From contig NZ_BJEB01000015.1 of the NCBI RefSeq assembly GCF_005405445.1, positions 1 through 37,997 on the forward strand: a stretch of 37,997 nt of DNA, in the 5' to 3' direction. This document shows positions 17,349-24,518 of the stretch, in pieces (within the stretch, counting starts at the first letter, position 1; each line of letters begins with the position of its first letter). The notes under the pieces were generated by a model. That model worked only from the letters and a program-made list of their open reading frames with translations. It was not told the origin of the DNA and made no database searches. The position numbers and the translations under genes were made by a program. Origin of the DNA: Paucilactobacillus nenjiangensis (lineage in GTDB: Bacteria; Bacillota; Bacilli; Lactobacillales; Lactobacillaceae).

Positions 17349-17354
17349 CCCATA

Positions 17355-17495
17355 ATGAAAATTAGAGAAAGGTCATCTGTTGAGTTGGATAGGTTTCAAC
17401 TATTCTGCGATGCATGTCAGGCTATTAATAATCTATTAACGATTATTCTTGCCCTAATTCATGCATTTAAGTCAAAAAATAAAGCACTCGCTTAG
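17355..17495 (+). CDS. 46-residue hydrophobic peptide, candidate type I toxin
   Basis: A small peptide with a charged N-terminal third, a hydrophobic helix (INNLLTIILALIHAF, about residues 24-38) and a basic tail (KSKNK). This is the shape of membrane-acting type I toxins, but I do not recognise the sequence as Fst, Ldr or a known holin-like toxin. TTAGGAGGCCCATA before the ATG is a very strong ribosome binding site. That site can be hidden by TCCTAAC in the leader, and it is repeated 188 bases downstream in a region covered by a predicted antisense RNA. The end of the gene overlaps the predicted terminator of that RNA. Function is inferred from architecture. Confidence 0.6.
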   Translation: MKIRERSSVELDRFQLFCDACQAINNLLTIILALIHAFKSKNKALA

Positions 17496-17508
17496 ACGAC
17501 TGCTTTAT
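17474..17508 (-). terminator. Minus-strand terminator overlapping the end of the peptide gene
   Basis: On the minus strand ATAAAGCA pairs with TGCTTTAT, with TCG/CGA stacked inside after one mismatch and a 6-nt loop, followed by a run of T (plus-strand A run at 17474-17479). The plus strand has no T run after this stem, so it is directional. Confidence 0.6.
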
Positions 17509-17522
17509 ATCAACATATGATA

Positions 17523-17536
17523 CTAATGTTAGGCGG
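17523..17536 (+). repeat. Direct repeat, copy 2, within the predicted antisense RNA
   Basis: CTAATGTTAGGCGG, 13 of 14 identical to the copy at 17335-17348. It lies between the minus-strand terminator hairpin and the plus-strand terminator hairpin, so it would be the exposed recognition segment of a leftward RNA. Confidence 0.75.
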
Positions 17537-17569
17537 AGAGTTAACTGCTACGACAGTTAACTCTCTTTT
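17536..17569 (+). terminator. Terminator of the peptide mRNA
   Basis: A perfect 12-bp stem (GAGAGTTAACTG with CAGTTAACTCTC) with a 6-nt loop is followed by TTTT. On the other strand the same stem would sit at the very 5' end of the predicted antisense RNA. Confidence 0.8.
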
Positions 17570-17577
17570 CATCTACT

Positions 17578-17606
17578 AATATAGTACATCCATCTAAAAA
17601 ACTCAA
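17578..17606 (-). promoter_or_regulatory. Predicted promoter of the antisense RNA
   Basis: On the minus strand TTGAGT and TATATT are separated by exactly 17 bases and point toward the peptide gene. Confidence 0.5.
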
Positions 17607-17698
17607 CCAAAAAAGATTAATGTAAAAGCGCAAAATTAACGTAGTCAATGTAAGCTTGTGAAAAAAATATTAAGAATAATTAAGGTTGAGGAAAATCC

Positions 17699-17727
17699 TT
17701 GAGGTGCTATTTTGACATCGTTATAAT
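17699..17727 (+). promoter_or_regulatory. Promoter of the small coiled-coil gene
   Basis: TTGAGG and a consensus TATAAT are separated by 17 bases, 24 bases before the start codon. Confidence 0.6.
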
Positions 17728-17750
17728 GAATTTAAATTGAGGGAGGTACT

Positions 17751-17939
17751 ATGATGGATAGAACTCACGAAATGCGACGCTTGGAACTTAGATTAAATGC
17801 AGCACAAACAGAAATTACCTATTTAGCGAGTGCAAATCTCGAAATGGATAAACAAATTGCGGCACTGACAGACAACGTACAAGAATTGACGGCGTCATTA
17901 CAAGAGGTGCAAAAGCAACTTCAAGCAATCAAAGAATAA
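17751..17939 (+). CDS. Small coiled-coil protein, 62 residues (SlyX-like in shape)
   Basis: A short, soluble, almost wholly helical protein with regular heptads of Leu/Ile/Ala (QIAALTDNVQELTASLQEV), which predicts a coiled coil. In size and pattern it resembles SlyX-type proteins, but I would not assign it. GAGGGAGGTACT before ATGATG is a strong ribosome binding site, and a near-consensus promoter lies 24 bases upstream. It ends two bases before the convergent MarR gene. Confidence 0.6.
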   Translation: MMDRTHEMRRLELRLNAAQTEITYLASANLEMDKQIAALTDNVQELTASLQEVQKQLQAIKE

Positions 17940-17940
17940 G

Positions 17941-18360
17941 TTACATTTTTTTAAGGACAGTTTGAGCTTTAGCAATCATATCGTATAAGTATCTTTGCTT
18001 AGTTTGAATATTTAAATCATGATTCAATTCATTAATTACGTGCTCGGCCTGTTCAGCAATTAACAGGCCTGTTTCTGTGAGCTGCAAATGGTCACTGCGA
18101 CGATCATGGTCTGAAACGGATTTTATCACTAATCCATCTTCGACAAGTGAGTTAATCGCACGTGTGACACTACTTTGATTGAGCTGTACGAGTCGATTAA
18201 AATCACTGGAAATGATGTTGGGATTGTTTTTCAATTTCAATAAATAGAAATAGTTGTTGGCGGTTAAACCAAAGGGCTTCAGTTTTATATTGATGGTACT
18301 AGCAACTTGCCGGTCTAAAATGGCGAGCTGTTGTACCAAATCAGTTGGTTGTGAATTCAT
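17941..18360 (-). CDS. MarR-family transcriptional regulator
   Basis: A 139-residue winged-helix regulator. The recognition segment (LVQLNQSSVTRAINSLVEDGLV, about residues 53-74) and the wing (SDHDRRSDHLQLTETG) are typical of MarR, flanked by the helices that form the dimer. I start at ATG 18360; AAGAG stands 10 bases upstream. Probable targets are its own gene or the neighbouring dehydrogenase/NmrA divergent pair, where a perfect 16-bp palindrome lies at 19342-19357. That link is inference from position. Confidence 0.88.
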   Translation of the reverse strand: MNSQPTDLVQQLAILDRQVASTINIKLKPFGLTANNYFYLLKLKNNPNIISSDFNRLVQLNQSSVTRAINSLVEDGLVIKSVSDHDRRSDHLQLTETGLLIAEQAEHVINELNHDLNIQTKQRYLYDMIAKAQTVLKKM

Positions 18361-18439
18361 ATGGTCAACTCTTTTCAATAGGTTATTTTGTCTCATTGTA
18401 CCAAAAAATAAGCTGTGAAATAAGGCAAGATACAATTAA

Positions 18440-18474
18440 AATATGCTGTTTATCCGCACAATTGGATAAACAGC
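18440..18474 (-). terminator. Probable terminator after the broken SDR gene
   Basis: An 11-bp perfect stem (GCTGTTTATCC with GGATAAACAGC) with an 8-nt loop. On the minus strand it is followed by ATATTTTAATT, a weak T tract. Confidence 0.5.
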
Positions 18475-18526
18475 GTATTTAGTTTGTGCTGAGTTTGTAG
18501 ACTCAAAAAGCGCGTTAGATTTCAAA

Positions 18527-19296
18527 TTATGAATCTAAATAAGTGGGATTATCTTTGAACATTGCCCAAGTTTGTTTGGTGCGTTCGTCGTTTTCGGCTT
18601 TAGTGGCATTTAATTGTTCAGTTGAGGTATCAAAAGTGATGTGGGGAACATCATTTTCCAATTGTGAAATGACGGCCGGAATAAAGAGTCAGCTAAGTCT
18701 GAACCATAGCTATGTTCGTTAGAACCACCCAAGGAAGTATTCACGGCAGGGGGCAAAATTTCAAATACTTTCAAACCGGTAGCATCCACTTGTAACCGGA
18801 GGACTTCTGTAAAGCCATGCAGACCAGTTTTGCCAGCGGTATAAAATGGGACCCAAACACCGGGGTTAATGACTAATCCAGATGAGACGTTGACGATGGC
18901 GGCATCTGATTGATGTAATAAATGATCCAAAGTCAGGATACTCAAATGCATGGGAGCTTCGAAGTCAATTTGTAGTTCTTGCTGGTAGTAGGACCAGTCT
19001 TTATGGGCATTTTGCAAATTAATCCACCGCTGAATGCCGGCATTGTTGATTAAAACACTGTAGTCGGGAAATTTAGCGTTGAGATCTTCGACTAATTGTT
19101 CGCGCGCACTGGCAGTACTCAAATCGGCTTGGATAACATGTAGTCGTGGTTCATTTTGTTGTGCGGTTTGAATATTTTGTTCGTTGAAGTCGACCGAAAT
19201 AACTTGATTACCCATCTCGATAAGTTGTTGAGCTAGGGCAAAGCCAATGCCAGTAGTTCCACCGGTGATAACGATTGTCTGATTGTTTAGTTTCAT
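18527..19296 (-). pseudogene. Short-chain dehydrogenase (DltE-like), frameshifted near the C-terminus
   Basis: From the ATG at 19296 the reading gives a classical SDR: NAD(P)-binding TGGTTGIG near residue 12, the NNAG motif, a Ser (VNVSSG), and the YTAGK active-site pair. In the region 18680-18690 one base appears to be missing. The open frame continues into unrelated residues and stops at 18610, whereas the adjacent frame reads FIPAVISQLENDV onward and ends naturally at 18527. The full-length product would be 256 residues. The core fold and catalytic residues lie before the break, so a protein with an altered tail could still be made. The family is used in varied carbonyl reductions; substrate unknown. 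Confidence 0.78.
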
Positions 19297-19341
19297 AGCA
19301 GCAATTCCGCCTTTTGCTGGAAGTATAGCATGTTTGTTACA

Positions 19342-19357
19342 CAAATGCATGCATTTG
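19342..19357. promoter_or_regulatory. 16-bp perfect palindrome, probable operator
   Basis: CAAATGCATGCATTTG reads the same on both strands. It lies in the divergent region between the SDR and NmrA-like genes and overlaps the likely -35 (TTGCAT, 19355-19360) of the NmrA-like gene, whose -10 TACAAT is at 19379-19384. A repressor such as the nearby MarR protein could bind here (inference). Confidence 0.5.
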
Positions 19358-19414
19358 CATTTAAATTGTGAATGATGATACAATAGCCATGAAAAATGAA
19401 AGGAGGGCATCAAA

Positions 19415-20263
19415 ATGATTTTAGTAACTTCAGCTGCCGGACATACTGATGGCATTATGGTTGAAAGCTTGGTGGCCGGTGGATTTGATGTGGCAGTGAC
19501 GGATATTGATCCGCAAGTTAAGGAAATCCCAGGAGTTAAGCAGGCCTATGTTGGTGATTTAACGGATTTACATTTTATTCAATCGATGCTGAAAGAAGTT
19601 GATCAAGTGGTTTACATTCCACCATTGTTTTCGCCCCAAGAAGCATTAATTGGTCAGCAATTAGTTGATACGGCGGCCGCAGAAAATATTGAACAATTTG
19701 TATTCATTTCGGTGACGCATCCAATTTTGACGACGTTGCTGCAACATGTGGCTAAACGAGATGTGGAAGAACATTTAATTTACAAGGGGATGGAGACTGG
19801 TTTAACCTATACTATCTTACAGCCAATGCATTATATGCATAATTTTGATCCTGAAATGGTTAAATCAACTGGGGAATATCGTATTTTCTATCAACCTGAT
19901 AGCCGTGTTTCTTATGTGGATCCAGCTGATGTGGCGCAAGTGCTCAAATCGATTCTGATTAAGCCCGCCAAACATAACAAGGCAACGTATGAATTAGTGG
20001 GGACAGATCCATTATCACCCAACGAACTTGTGCAAATTTTTAATGAAAAGTTCGATACTAACGCCAAGGCAGTCTACGTGTCAGTCGATGAATTTTTAGA
20101 TCAAATTGGTGCCACGGATTTGTACTTTAGAAAAGGCTTTGAACAGCTAGCTTATTCATACTCCACTTGGGGATTAGATGGTAATTCCAACGTCCTATCA
20201 TGGTTATTAGGCCGTGAGCCAGTGTCATTTACAGAATACTTGGACCGTTTTGAATTGAAATAG
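19415..20263 (+). CDS. NmrA-like NAD(P)-binding protein (atypical SDR)
   Basis: The 282-residue protein has an N-terminal Rossmann opening (ILVTSAAGHTDGIMVESLVAGG) close to, but not exactly, the GxxGxxG pattern. This is usual for NmrA/HSCARG-type atypical short-chain dehydrogenases, which sense or use NAD(P)H and often lack the catalytic Tyr-Lys pair. Middle segments (QFVFISVTHP, VSYVDPADVAQVL) are typical of the family. AAAGGAGGGCATCAAA precedes the ATG. It is divergent from the broken SDR gene, with a shared palindrome between them. It may be a redox-sensing partner or a quinone reductase; I cannot choose. Confidence 0.85.
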   Translation: MILVTSAAGHTDGIMVESLVAGGFDVAVTDIDPQVKEIPGVKQAYVGDLTDLHFIQSMLKEVDQVVYIPPLFSPQEALIGQQLVDTAAAENIEQFVFISVTHPILTTLLQHVAKRDVEEHLIYKGMETGLTYTILQPMHYMHNFDPEMVKSTGEYRIFYQPDSRVSYVDPADVAQVLKSILIKPAKHNKATYELVGTDPLSPNELVQIFNEKFDTNAKAVYVSVDEFLDQIGATDLYFRKGFEQLAYSYSTWGLDGNSNVLSWLLGREPVSFTEYLDRFELK

Positions 20264-20280
20264 GTTGTTTAACAAAAAAG

Positions 20281-20320
20281 CCACACAGACATGGAATATT
20301 TTCAATGTCTGTGTGGTTTT
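20281..20320. terminator. Bidirectional terminator
   Basis: A perfect 12-bp stem (CCACACAGACAT with ATGTCTGTGTGG) with a 12-nt loop is followed by TTTT and preceded by an A run. It lies between the convergent NmrA-like gene and the hypothetical gene at 20336. Confidence 0.88.
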
Positions 20321-20335
20321 GTCGTTTAATTATTT

Positions 20336-20788
20336 TTATTCTAGTGATCCTTGAACAAGCCATAATGTGGCAAATTTATCTGCTTCATTTATGTCAACAG
20401 TAACTGTATCACCTTTTGTAATCTTTTTGGAATCATCTGTATTAGAAACAATTACAGTAAACCCACCAGGGGCAGCGAGACCAACACCGATAGAGCTTTT
20501 TCCAACTTCAGTTACTTTAAATCGTAGTGTTTTATCGGTCACGTTAGTGCCTTCATTTAATGTACTGACAAATTCCTTACCTTCACTTGATGTTGTGGCG
20601 GAATAGTCCGCAGTGGGAAAAACAAGCATAATAATCACAGCAAGAGCAAATGATACAGCTCCAACTGCAATTGTTAGTAAACTTTTTTTCTTGTTCGTTT
20701 TGCGAACTAAATTAATTATTAACCAAACCACTCCAATAAATAATAAAAAGAGACCTATAAGTGATAACCAACCCGACAATGTATCCAT
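20336..20788 (-). CDS. Hypothetical membrane-anchored protein, 150 residues
   Basis: Two N-terminal hydrophobic segments (about residues 5-25 and 35-57) are joined by a basic cytoplasmic loop (RKTNKKK). They are followed by an extracytoplasmic domain of about 90 residues rich in beta-strand patterns and Thr/Val. No family is recognised. GGAGGTTGTT precedes the ATG at 20788. The gene is monocistronic. The exposed domain could be a small beta-sandwich (inference from pattern). Confidence 0.65.
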   Translation of the reverse strand: MDTLSGWLSLIGLFLLFIGVVWLIINLVRKTNKKKSLLTIAVGAVSFALAVIIMLVFPTADYSATTSSEGKEFVSTLNEGTNVTDKTLRFKVTEVGKSSIGVGLAAPGGFTVIVSNTDDSKKITKGDTVTVDINEADKFATLWLVQGSLE

Positions 20789-20920
20789 AACAACCTCCAA
20801 ATTAATGTTTTCCTATTCCTTTTTATATGATGACATATTTGTAGACATAAAACTATATAGAATTATGCGTTAAAGATAAGCATGCGAACTAGTTGTAACA
20901 TTTTTGGTTGTATATGTAGC

Positions 20921-20944
20921 GTCTAATATGTTGACATATTAGAC
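20921..20944. repeat. Inverted repeat, 10-bp arms
   Basis: GTCTAATATG and CATATTAGAC are separated by TTGA. It lies between the hypothetical gene and the convergent-side end of the broken SDR gene. There is no T run on either side, so it is a poor terminator; it may be an operator or a relic. Confidence 0.45.
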
Positions 20945-20979
20945 TCAGATATATTTTTAAAAATGCGGTACAATTCAGA

Positions 20980-21744
20980 TTAACTTGCTGTCCAACCACC
21001 ATCCACTGTGACGACCGCACCATTTACAAATGATGAATCATCAGATGCTAAGAACAAGGCAACTTTAGCAATGTCATCTGGTTTGCCCATTGGTGCAGCA
21101 CCTAGAGCACTAATTGCTTTCATACCAAGCTCATCAGGATCTTTGATAGCTTTAGTCAAGTTGGTTTCTACGCCACCGGGAGCAATTGCATTAGCGCGGA
21201 TATTCTTATAACGTCCGTAAGTAGCGGCAATGTTTTGAGTTAAACCAACAATTCCGTGTTTCGAAGCAGTATAAGCGGCTCCACCACGAACACCAAACAA
21301 CCCACCAACGGAAGCAGTGTTGATAATTACTCCGCCATCTGGTTAATCAAGCATGACGTTGATAGCTTCACGTGAGGCCATGTAAGGGCCATTCAAATTA
21401 ACAGCTAATACTCGATTCCAATCGTTAGTGGAAGTATTAGTAACCGTTCTAAAGTTATCCAAAATACCGGCATTGTTGACGAGAATATTTACGTGGTCAT
21501 AACGTTCCACAGTCGCTTGGACTAAGTCAATAATGTCGTTTTCTTTACTCATATCAGCGACAAAGCCAGAAGCTTTTCCACCGGCGTCAGTAATTTCTTT
21601 GACCGTCTCATTAATTGCGGCTTCGTTAAAGTCTGCAATCATAACGATTGCACCTTCAGATGCGTACAAACTGGCAATTGCCTTACCCATTCCGGAGCCA
21701 CTTCCCGTGATAATCGCAACTCTTCCTTCTAATTTTCCTGCCAT
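20980..21744 (-). pseudogene. Short-chain dehydrogenase interrupted by an in-frame TAA
   Basis: The reading from ATG 21744 to 20980 is 255 codons, a normal length for classical SDR enzymes. The cofactor motif TGSGSGMG (residue about 14), NNAG, and YTASK catalytic pair are all present, as is the terminal NGAVVTVDGGW. Codon 134 is TAA (21343-21345), between INVMLD and PDGGVIINTASVGG; CAA (Gln) is the likely original. The stop lies before the catalytic Ser and Tyr, so the upstream piece cannot be active. GGAGGTAACATC precedes the start. The group acts on secondary alcohols or ketones; substrate unknown. Confidence 0.85.
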
Positions 21745-22034
21745 GATGTTACCTCCATATTTGTATTTTTTGCTCTATAATAATTGTACTCCAATGAATG
21801 CAGACGCATGCAATATTTGCTTATGGATAATAAATAAAGATCAATTAACAATAATTTGTTAATTAAGTTATTGAAATAATGAATTTCAAAGAAAATTTTT
21901 AATGCTCAAAATCACAAAATTTAATATGAGAAAATATTCACAAGTAATATTTTTTGTAATGCAAGAAGTTAAGGATACGTTATAATTAGCGTTAAAAAGG
22001 CGTTTGTGAATTTTAGCAAAATTAAAATTAGTTC
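21745..22034. other. Gene-free AT-rich stretch before the sugar-acid regulon
   Basis: No open frame or RNA gene is supported here. It separates the decayed region on the left from the intact sugar-acid genes on the right. The promoter and operators of operon A follow it. Confidence 0.5.
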
Positions 22035-22063
22035 TTGACTATTTTTTTGAAAGCGGATACAAT
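22035..22063 (+). promoter_or_regulatory. Promoter of operon A
   Basis: TTGACT (22035-22040) and TACAAT (22058-22063) are separated by 17 bases. The same hexamers with the same spacing occur at operon B (26765-26793). Confidence 0.8.
22048..22061 (+). promoter_or_regulatory. cre box (CcpA site) over the -10 of operon A
   Basis: TGAAAGCGGATACA fits the cre consensus WGNAANCGNWNNCA at every fixed position. Overlap with the -10 implies repression by CcpA when preferred sugars are present. Confidence 0.72.
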
Positions 22064-22081
22064 GGCAATCGTAAAAGTTAC

Positions 22082-22093
22082 TTAACCGGTTAA
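22082..22093. promoter_or_regulatory. LacI-type operator OA1
   Basis: TTAACCGGTTAA, a perfect 12-bp palindrome with a central CG typical of LacI-family operators, just downstream of the expected start of transcription. Related sites are at 22193, 26804, 26903 and 32789. Confidence 0.75.
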
Positions 22094-22192
22094 CTTAAAT
22101 TTACAGCTTTTACATACCATTCAAAGCACGTTAATGCCTTGGTAATACAAGATTTATATATTTTTAAGGAGTTTGTGTATTTTTTAATTTTA

Positions 22193-22204
22193 TTAACCGT
22201 TTAA
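22193..22204. promoter_or_regulatory. LacI-type operator OA2
   Basis: TTAACCGTTTAA, one mismatch from a perfect palindrome, centred 111 bp downstream of OA1 and close before the ribosome binding site of the first gene. Confidence 0.72.
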
Positions 22205-22235
22205 CTAAAAAATATAATGAAAGGATGACATAAAT

Positions 22236-22685
22236 ATGTTATTTTCTAATCGAGCAAATATTGACCTAGCAGATTATGACAAGTTGCAAAAAGCGATGAC
22301 TTTTTTGCAAAATACGGATTTAAATAAAACACCACTCGGACGTAGTAATCAGGAGGGTAGCAAGTTTTATTGCCAAACATTGGAGTATGAAACTGAAGAT
22401 ATTGAAAAACTTGACTTTGAAGTCCATGAAAATCGATTAGATTTGCATTACATTGTTGAAGGTGAAGAAAGAATTGATGTATCACCAGATACACAATTCG
22501 TTAAGCTATCAGATTACAATTCTGATCGGGATCTTCAATACGTCCAAGTACCAAAATATTTTAATCAAGTTTTGTTGCATCAAGGTGATTTTGTTTTAAT
22601 TGGTATGCATGAGCCACATCGGACGAATGGATTTATTGGAAAGCCAGGACATGTTAGAAAAATTGTTTTGAAATTAGGAAGGTAG
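22236..22685 (+). CDS. YhcH/YjgK/YiaL-family protein, copy 1
   Basis: A 149-residue cupin-like cytosolic protein of the DUF386 family. Members (YiaL, YhcH, EbgC) lie in operons for keto-L-gulonate, sialic acid and galactoside use, but their biochemical role is still poorly defined. Conserved histidines and acids are seen in FEVHENRLDLHYIVEGEE (about residues 67-84), MHEPHRTNG (about 128-136) and the terminal KIVLKL. AAAGGATGACATAAAT precedes the ATG. It is first in operon A, directly after operator OA2, followed 10 bases later by the MFS gene. Its C-terminal loop differs from that of the second copy at 23993, so the two are not recent duplicates. Confidence 0.85.
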   Translation: MLFSNRANIDLADYDKLQKAMTFLQNTDLNKTPLGRSNQEGSKFYCQTLEYETEDIEKLDFEVHENRLDLHYIVEGEERIDVSPDTQFVKLSDYNSDRDLQYVQVPKYFNQVLLHQGDFVLIGMHEPHRTNGFIGKPGHVRKIVLKLGR

Positions 22686-22695
22686 GAACAATGGA

Positions 22696-23970
22696 ATGAA
22701 TAATGCGACTTTACAAAGTAAATGGACTGCTAAACAATTCTTTATTATTGCTGGAATTTGGCTTGCATTTTTGATCAGCTTTATTACGCGTTTATCTTGG
22801 TCAACGATTATGCCAACCGCAATTGATTCACTACATTTTACAGTTCAACAAGGGAACTCTTACGTTACTATATTTTATATTGGATATGCTATTTCAGTTT
22901 TGCCTGGTGGAATGTTAGCAGATAAGTTTGGTTATAAAAAAATGCTGTTAGCAGCCGTCCTGGGGAACTTTGTAGTAATGATTGCAATGGTGTTTATGCA
23001 GGGATACTGGATGGGATTTGGATTACGTTTCCTTCTAGGACTAGTAAGTGGTCCTGATTTATCAGCATGTTTGGGAATCATTACAGAATGGTTTGATGGA
23101 AAAAAGAGGGCAACAGCTACTGGTATTTTTAATACATGTACTTCGTTTGGATTAACAGTTATTAATATCTATGCTCCTTCAGTAATGGTTCACTATGGTT
23201 GGAGAGCAACAATGGGTGTAACAGCACTATTCCCACTTGCTGCATTATTCTTTGCATACTTTGCTTTGAAGGGCAATCCTCCATTTCCACAACAATTTGG
23301 AATTAAAAAAGCAAATGGTGAGGTTAAAACAGAGTCAGCAATTTCTCGCTTGAAAGGTGCTATAAATAATAGAAGTGTTTGGATGCTAGCTATTACAGGA
23401 TTGTTTGCAACTGGTGCTAAGTGGGGAGTTACAAATTGGGCTAACTTATTTATCGTAAAAAGTTTGAAATTTAGCGTAATTACTGCCGGAACTGCAATGT
23501 CAATTTTTGGTATAACTTCCCTTGTATCAATGATAGTTGCTGGCTGGATTTCAGATCATTCTAAGTGGTCACGTCATGTGTGGGCATCAATTTTTATGGC
23601 TATTTTTACTCCAACAATTATTGGCTTTGCACTAACCCCACATGGGAACTTATTTATGCTGTATTTCTGGACAGGTGCAATGGGTGTTGGCGCATTTATG
23701 TTTAGTACTATTACCAACAATCTTTCAGTGGAAGTAGCACCTGCTGATCAAAGAGGAACAGTTTCGGGGTTCATAAATGCATTTAACCAATCAGGTTCGT
23801 TCTTAGCACCAGTCTTGTTAGGGCAAATCTTAGCTGCCACTGGTAGTTATGTGTCTGCATACTTGATTATTTCGGTATTTCCACTGATTGCAGTGGTTGC
23901 ACTACTGTTTGTAAGAGAATCGGATGCAGATAAGTATGCTGCAGCACCTGCCGCAGCAATTGAAGAGTAA
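22696..23970 (+). CDS. MFS transporter, probable sugar-acid importer
   Basis: A 424-residue major facilitator protein with 12 membrane segments. The N-terminal half has the family motif after TM2 (GGMLADKFGYKKM, about residues 73-85), and the central loop is basic. The general pattern, including ITRLSWSTIMPTAI at the start, recalls the anion:cation symporter group that carries hexuronates, gluconate-type acids and glycerol phosphate. The ATG at 22696 is chosen because an earlier ATG at 22691 meets a stop at once. Second gene of operon A, between two YhcH genes. A role in uptake of the unphosphorylated acid handled by this cluster is inferred from context. Confidence 0.85.
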   Translation: MNNATLQSKWTAKQFFIIAGIWLAFLISFITRLSWSTIMPTAIDSLHFTVQQGNSYVTIFYIGYAISVLPGGMLADKFGYKKMLLAAVLGNFVVMIAMVFMQGYWMGFGLRFLLGLVSGPDLSACLGIITEWFDGKKRATATGIFNTCTSFGLTVINIYAPSVMVHYGWRATMGVTALFPLAALFFAYFALKGNPPFPQQFGIKKANGEVKTESAISRLKGAINNRSVWMLAITGLFATGAKWGVTNWANLFIVKSLKFSVITAGTAMSIFGITSLVSMIVAGWISDHSKWSRHVWASIFMAIFTPTIIGFALTPHGNLFMLYFWTGAMGVGAFMFSTITNNLSVEVAPADQRGTVSGFINAFNQSGSFLAPVLLGQILAATGSYVSAYLIISVFPLIAVVALLFVRESDADKYAAAPAAAIEE

Positions 23971-23992
23971 AACAAAAAAGGAGAAATTAATT

Positions 23993-24463
23993 ATGGAATT
24001 TGGATTAAGCAAGAGTCACACAAACAATGAAAAGGTACAAGCACGAATTCAAACTGCATTAGATTGGCTAGATTCTAAATCAACAGATGAATTACTTGCA
24101 GAACCCATTGGAAACAAAGTTATTGCCGAAGGTGTAGAGTTAAGATTTCAGAGTTATGATAGCCGTCAATACGATACGATGAATTATGAGACACATCGTG
24201 AACATGTTGATATTCACTATATGATTAAAGGTGCAGAATGGGTCCGTTGGGCTGATGAAGGGACTGCCGATGCTGTTAGTGAATATGATCCTGAGGTTGA
24301 GATTCAATTTTTTGGGCACCCACGTACGCAACATGGTAAAGCATTATTAACAGATCGACATTATGCAACCTTCTATCCTGCAGATCTACATGCTGCACAT
24401 GGTGTTGTTGATGGCAAGGTTGGACATAATCGCAAAGTTGTTGTAAAAGTTGCAATCGATTAG
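23993..24463 (+). CDS. YhcH/YjgK/YiaL-family protein, copy 2
   Basis: A 156-residue member of the same DUF386 family as the gene at 22236. It has the more usual pattern: YETHREHVDIHYMIKGAEWV (about 56-75), FYPADLHAAHG (about 125-135) and the terminal KVVVKV, in which the histidines, Glu and Lys fit the cupin-like pocket. AAAAGGAGAAATTAATT precedes ATG 23993. It lies 22 bases after the transporter and before the dehydrogenase. Two family members in one operon suggest they act on different forms of the substrate or pair as a heteromer (inference). Confidence 0.85.
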   Translation: MEFGLSKSHTNNEKVQARIQTALDWLDSKSTDELLAEPIGNKVIAEGVELRFQSYDSRQYDTMNYETHREHVDIHYMIKGAEWVRWADEGTADAVSEYDPEVEIQFFGHPRTQHGKALLTDRHYATFYPADLHAAHGVVDGKVGHNRKVVVKVAID

Positions 24464-24518
24464 TATGTGCAAAGCTAACCTATCCAACGCTAGGTTAATC
24501 AGAAAGGGAAATTAATTT

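Larger units (their letters stand above)
17472..17571 (-). ncRNA. Predicted antisense RNA (about 100 nt), candidate type I antitoxin
   Basis: A minus-strand promoter at 17578-17606 would start transcription near 17571. The transcript would carry a 5' hairpin (the 12-bp stem at 17536-17565), then an unpaired segment complementary to CTAATGTTAGG, which also occurs at the toxin ribosome binding site. It would stop at a minus-strand terminator at 17474-17508 (8-bp stem ATAAAGCA/TGCTTTAT, a mismatch, three more pairs, then a T run). It can therefore pair with the toxin mRNA both at the shared 3' end and at the ribosome binding site. No expression data support it; it is read only from sequence. Confidence 0.5.

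Noticed and set aside
20921-20944. Inverted repeat as a terminator
   Set aside because: No T run follows on either strand; it is listed only as an inverted repeat.
7925-21744. Possible recoding of TAA as a sense codon, since three genes have an in-frame TAA
   Set aside because: TAA also ends many intact genes in the window at their expected family lengths, and there is no suppressor signal, so nonsense mutations are the simpler reading.
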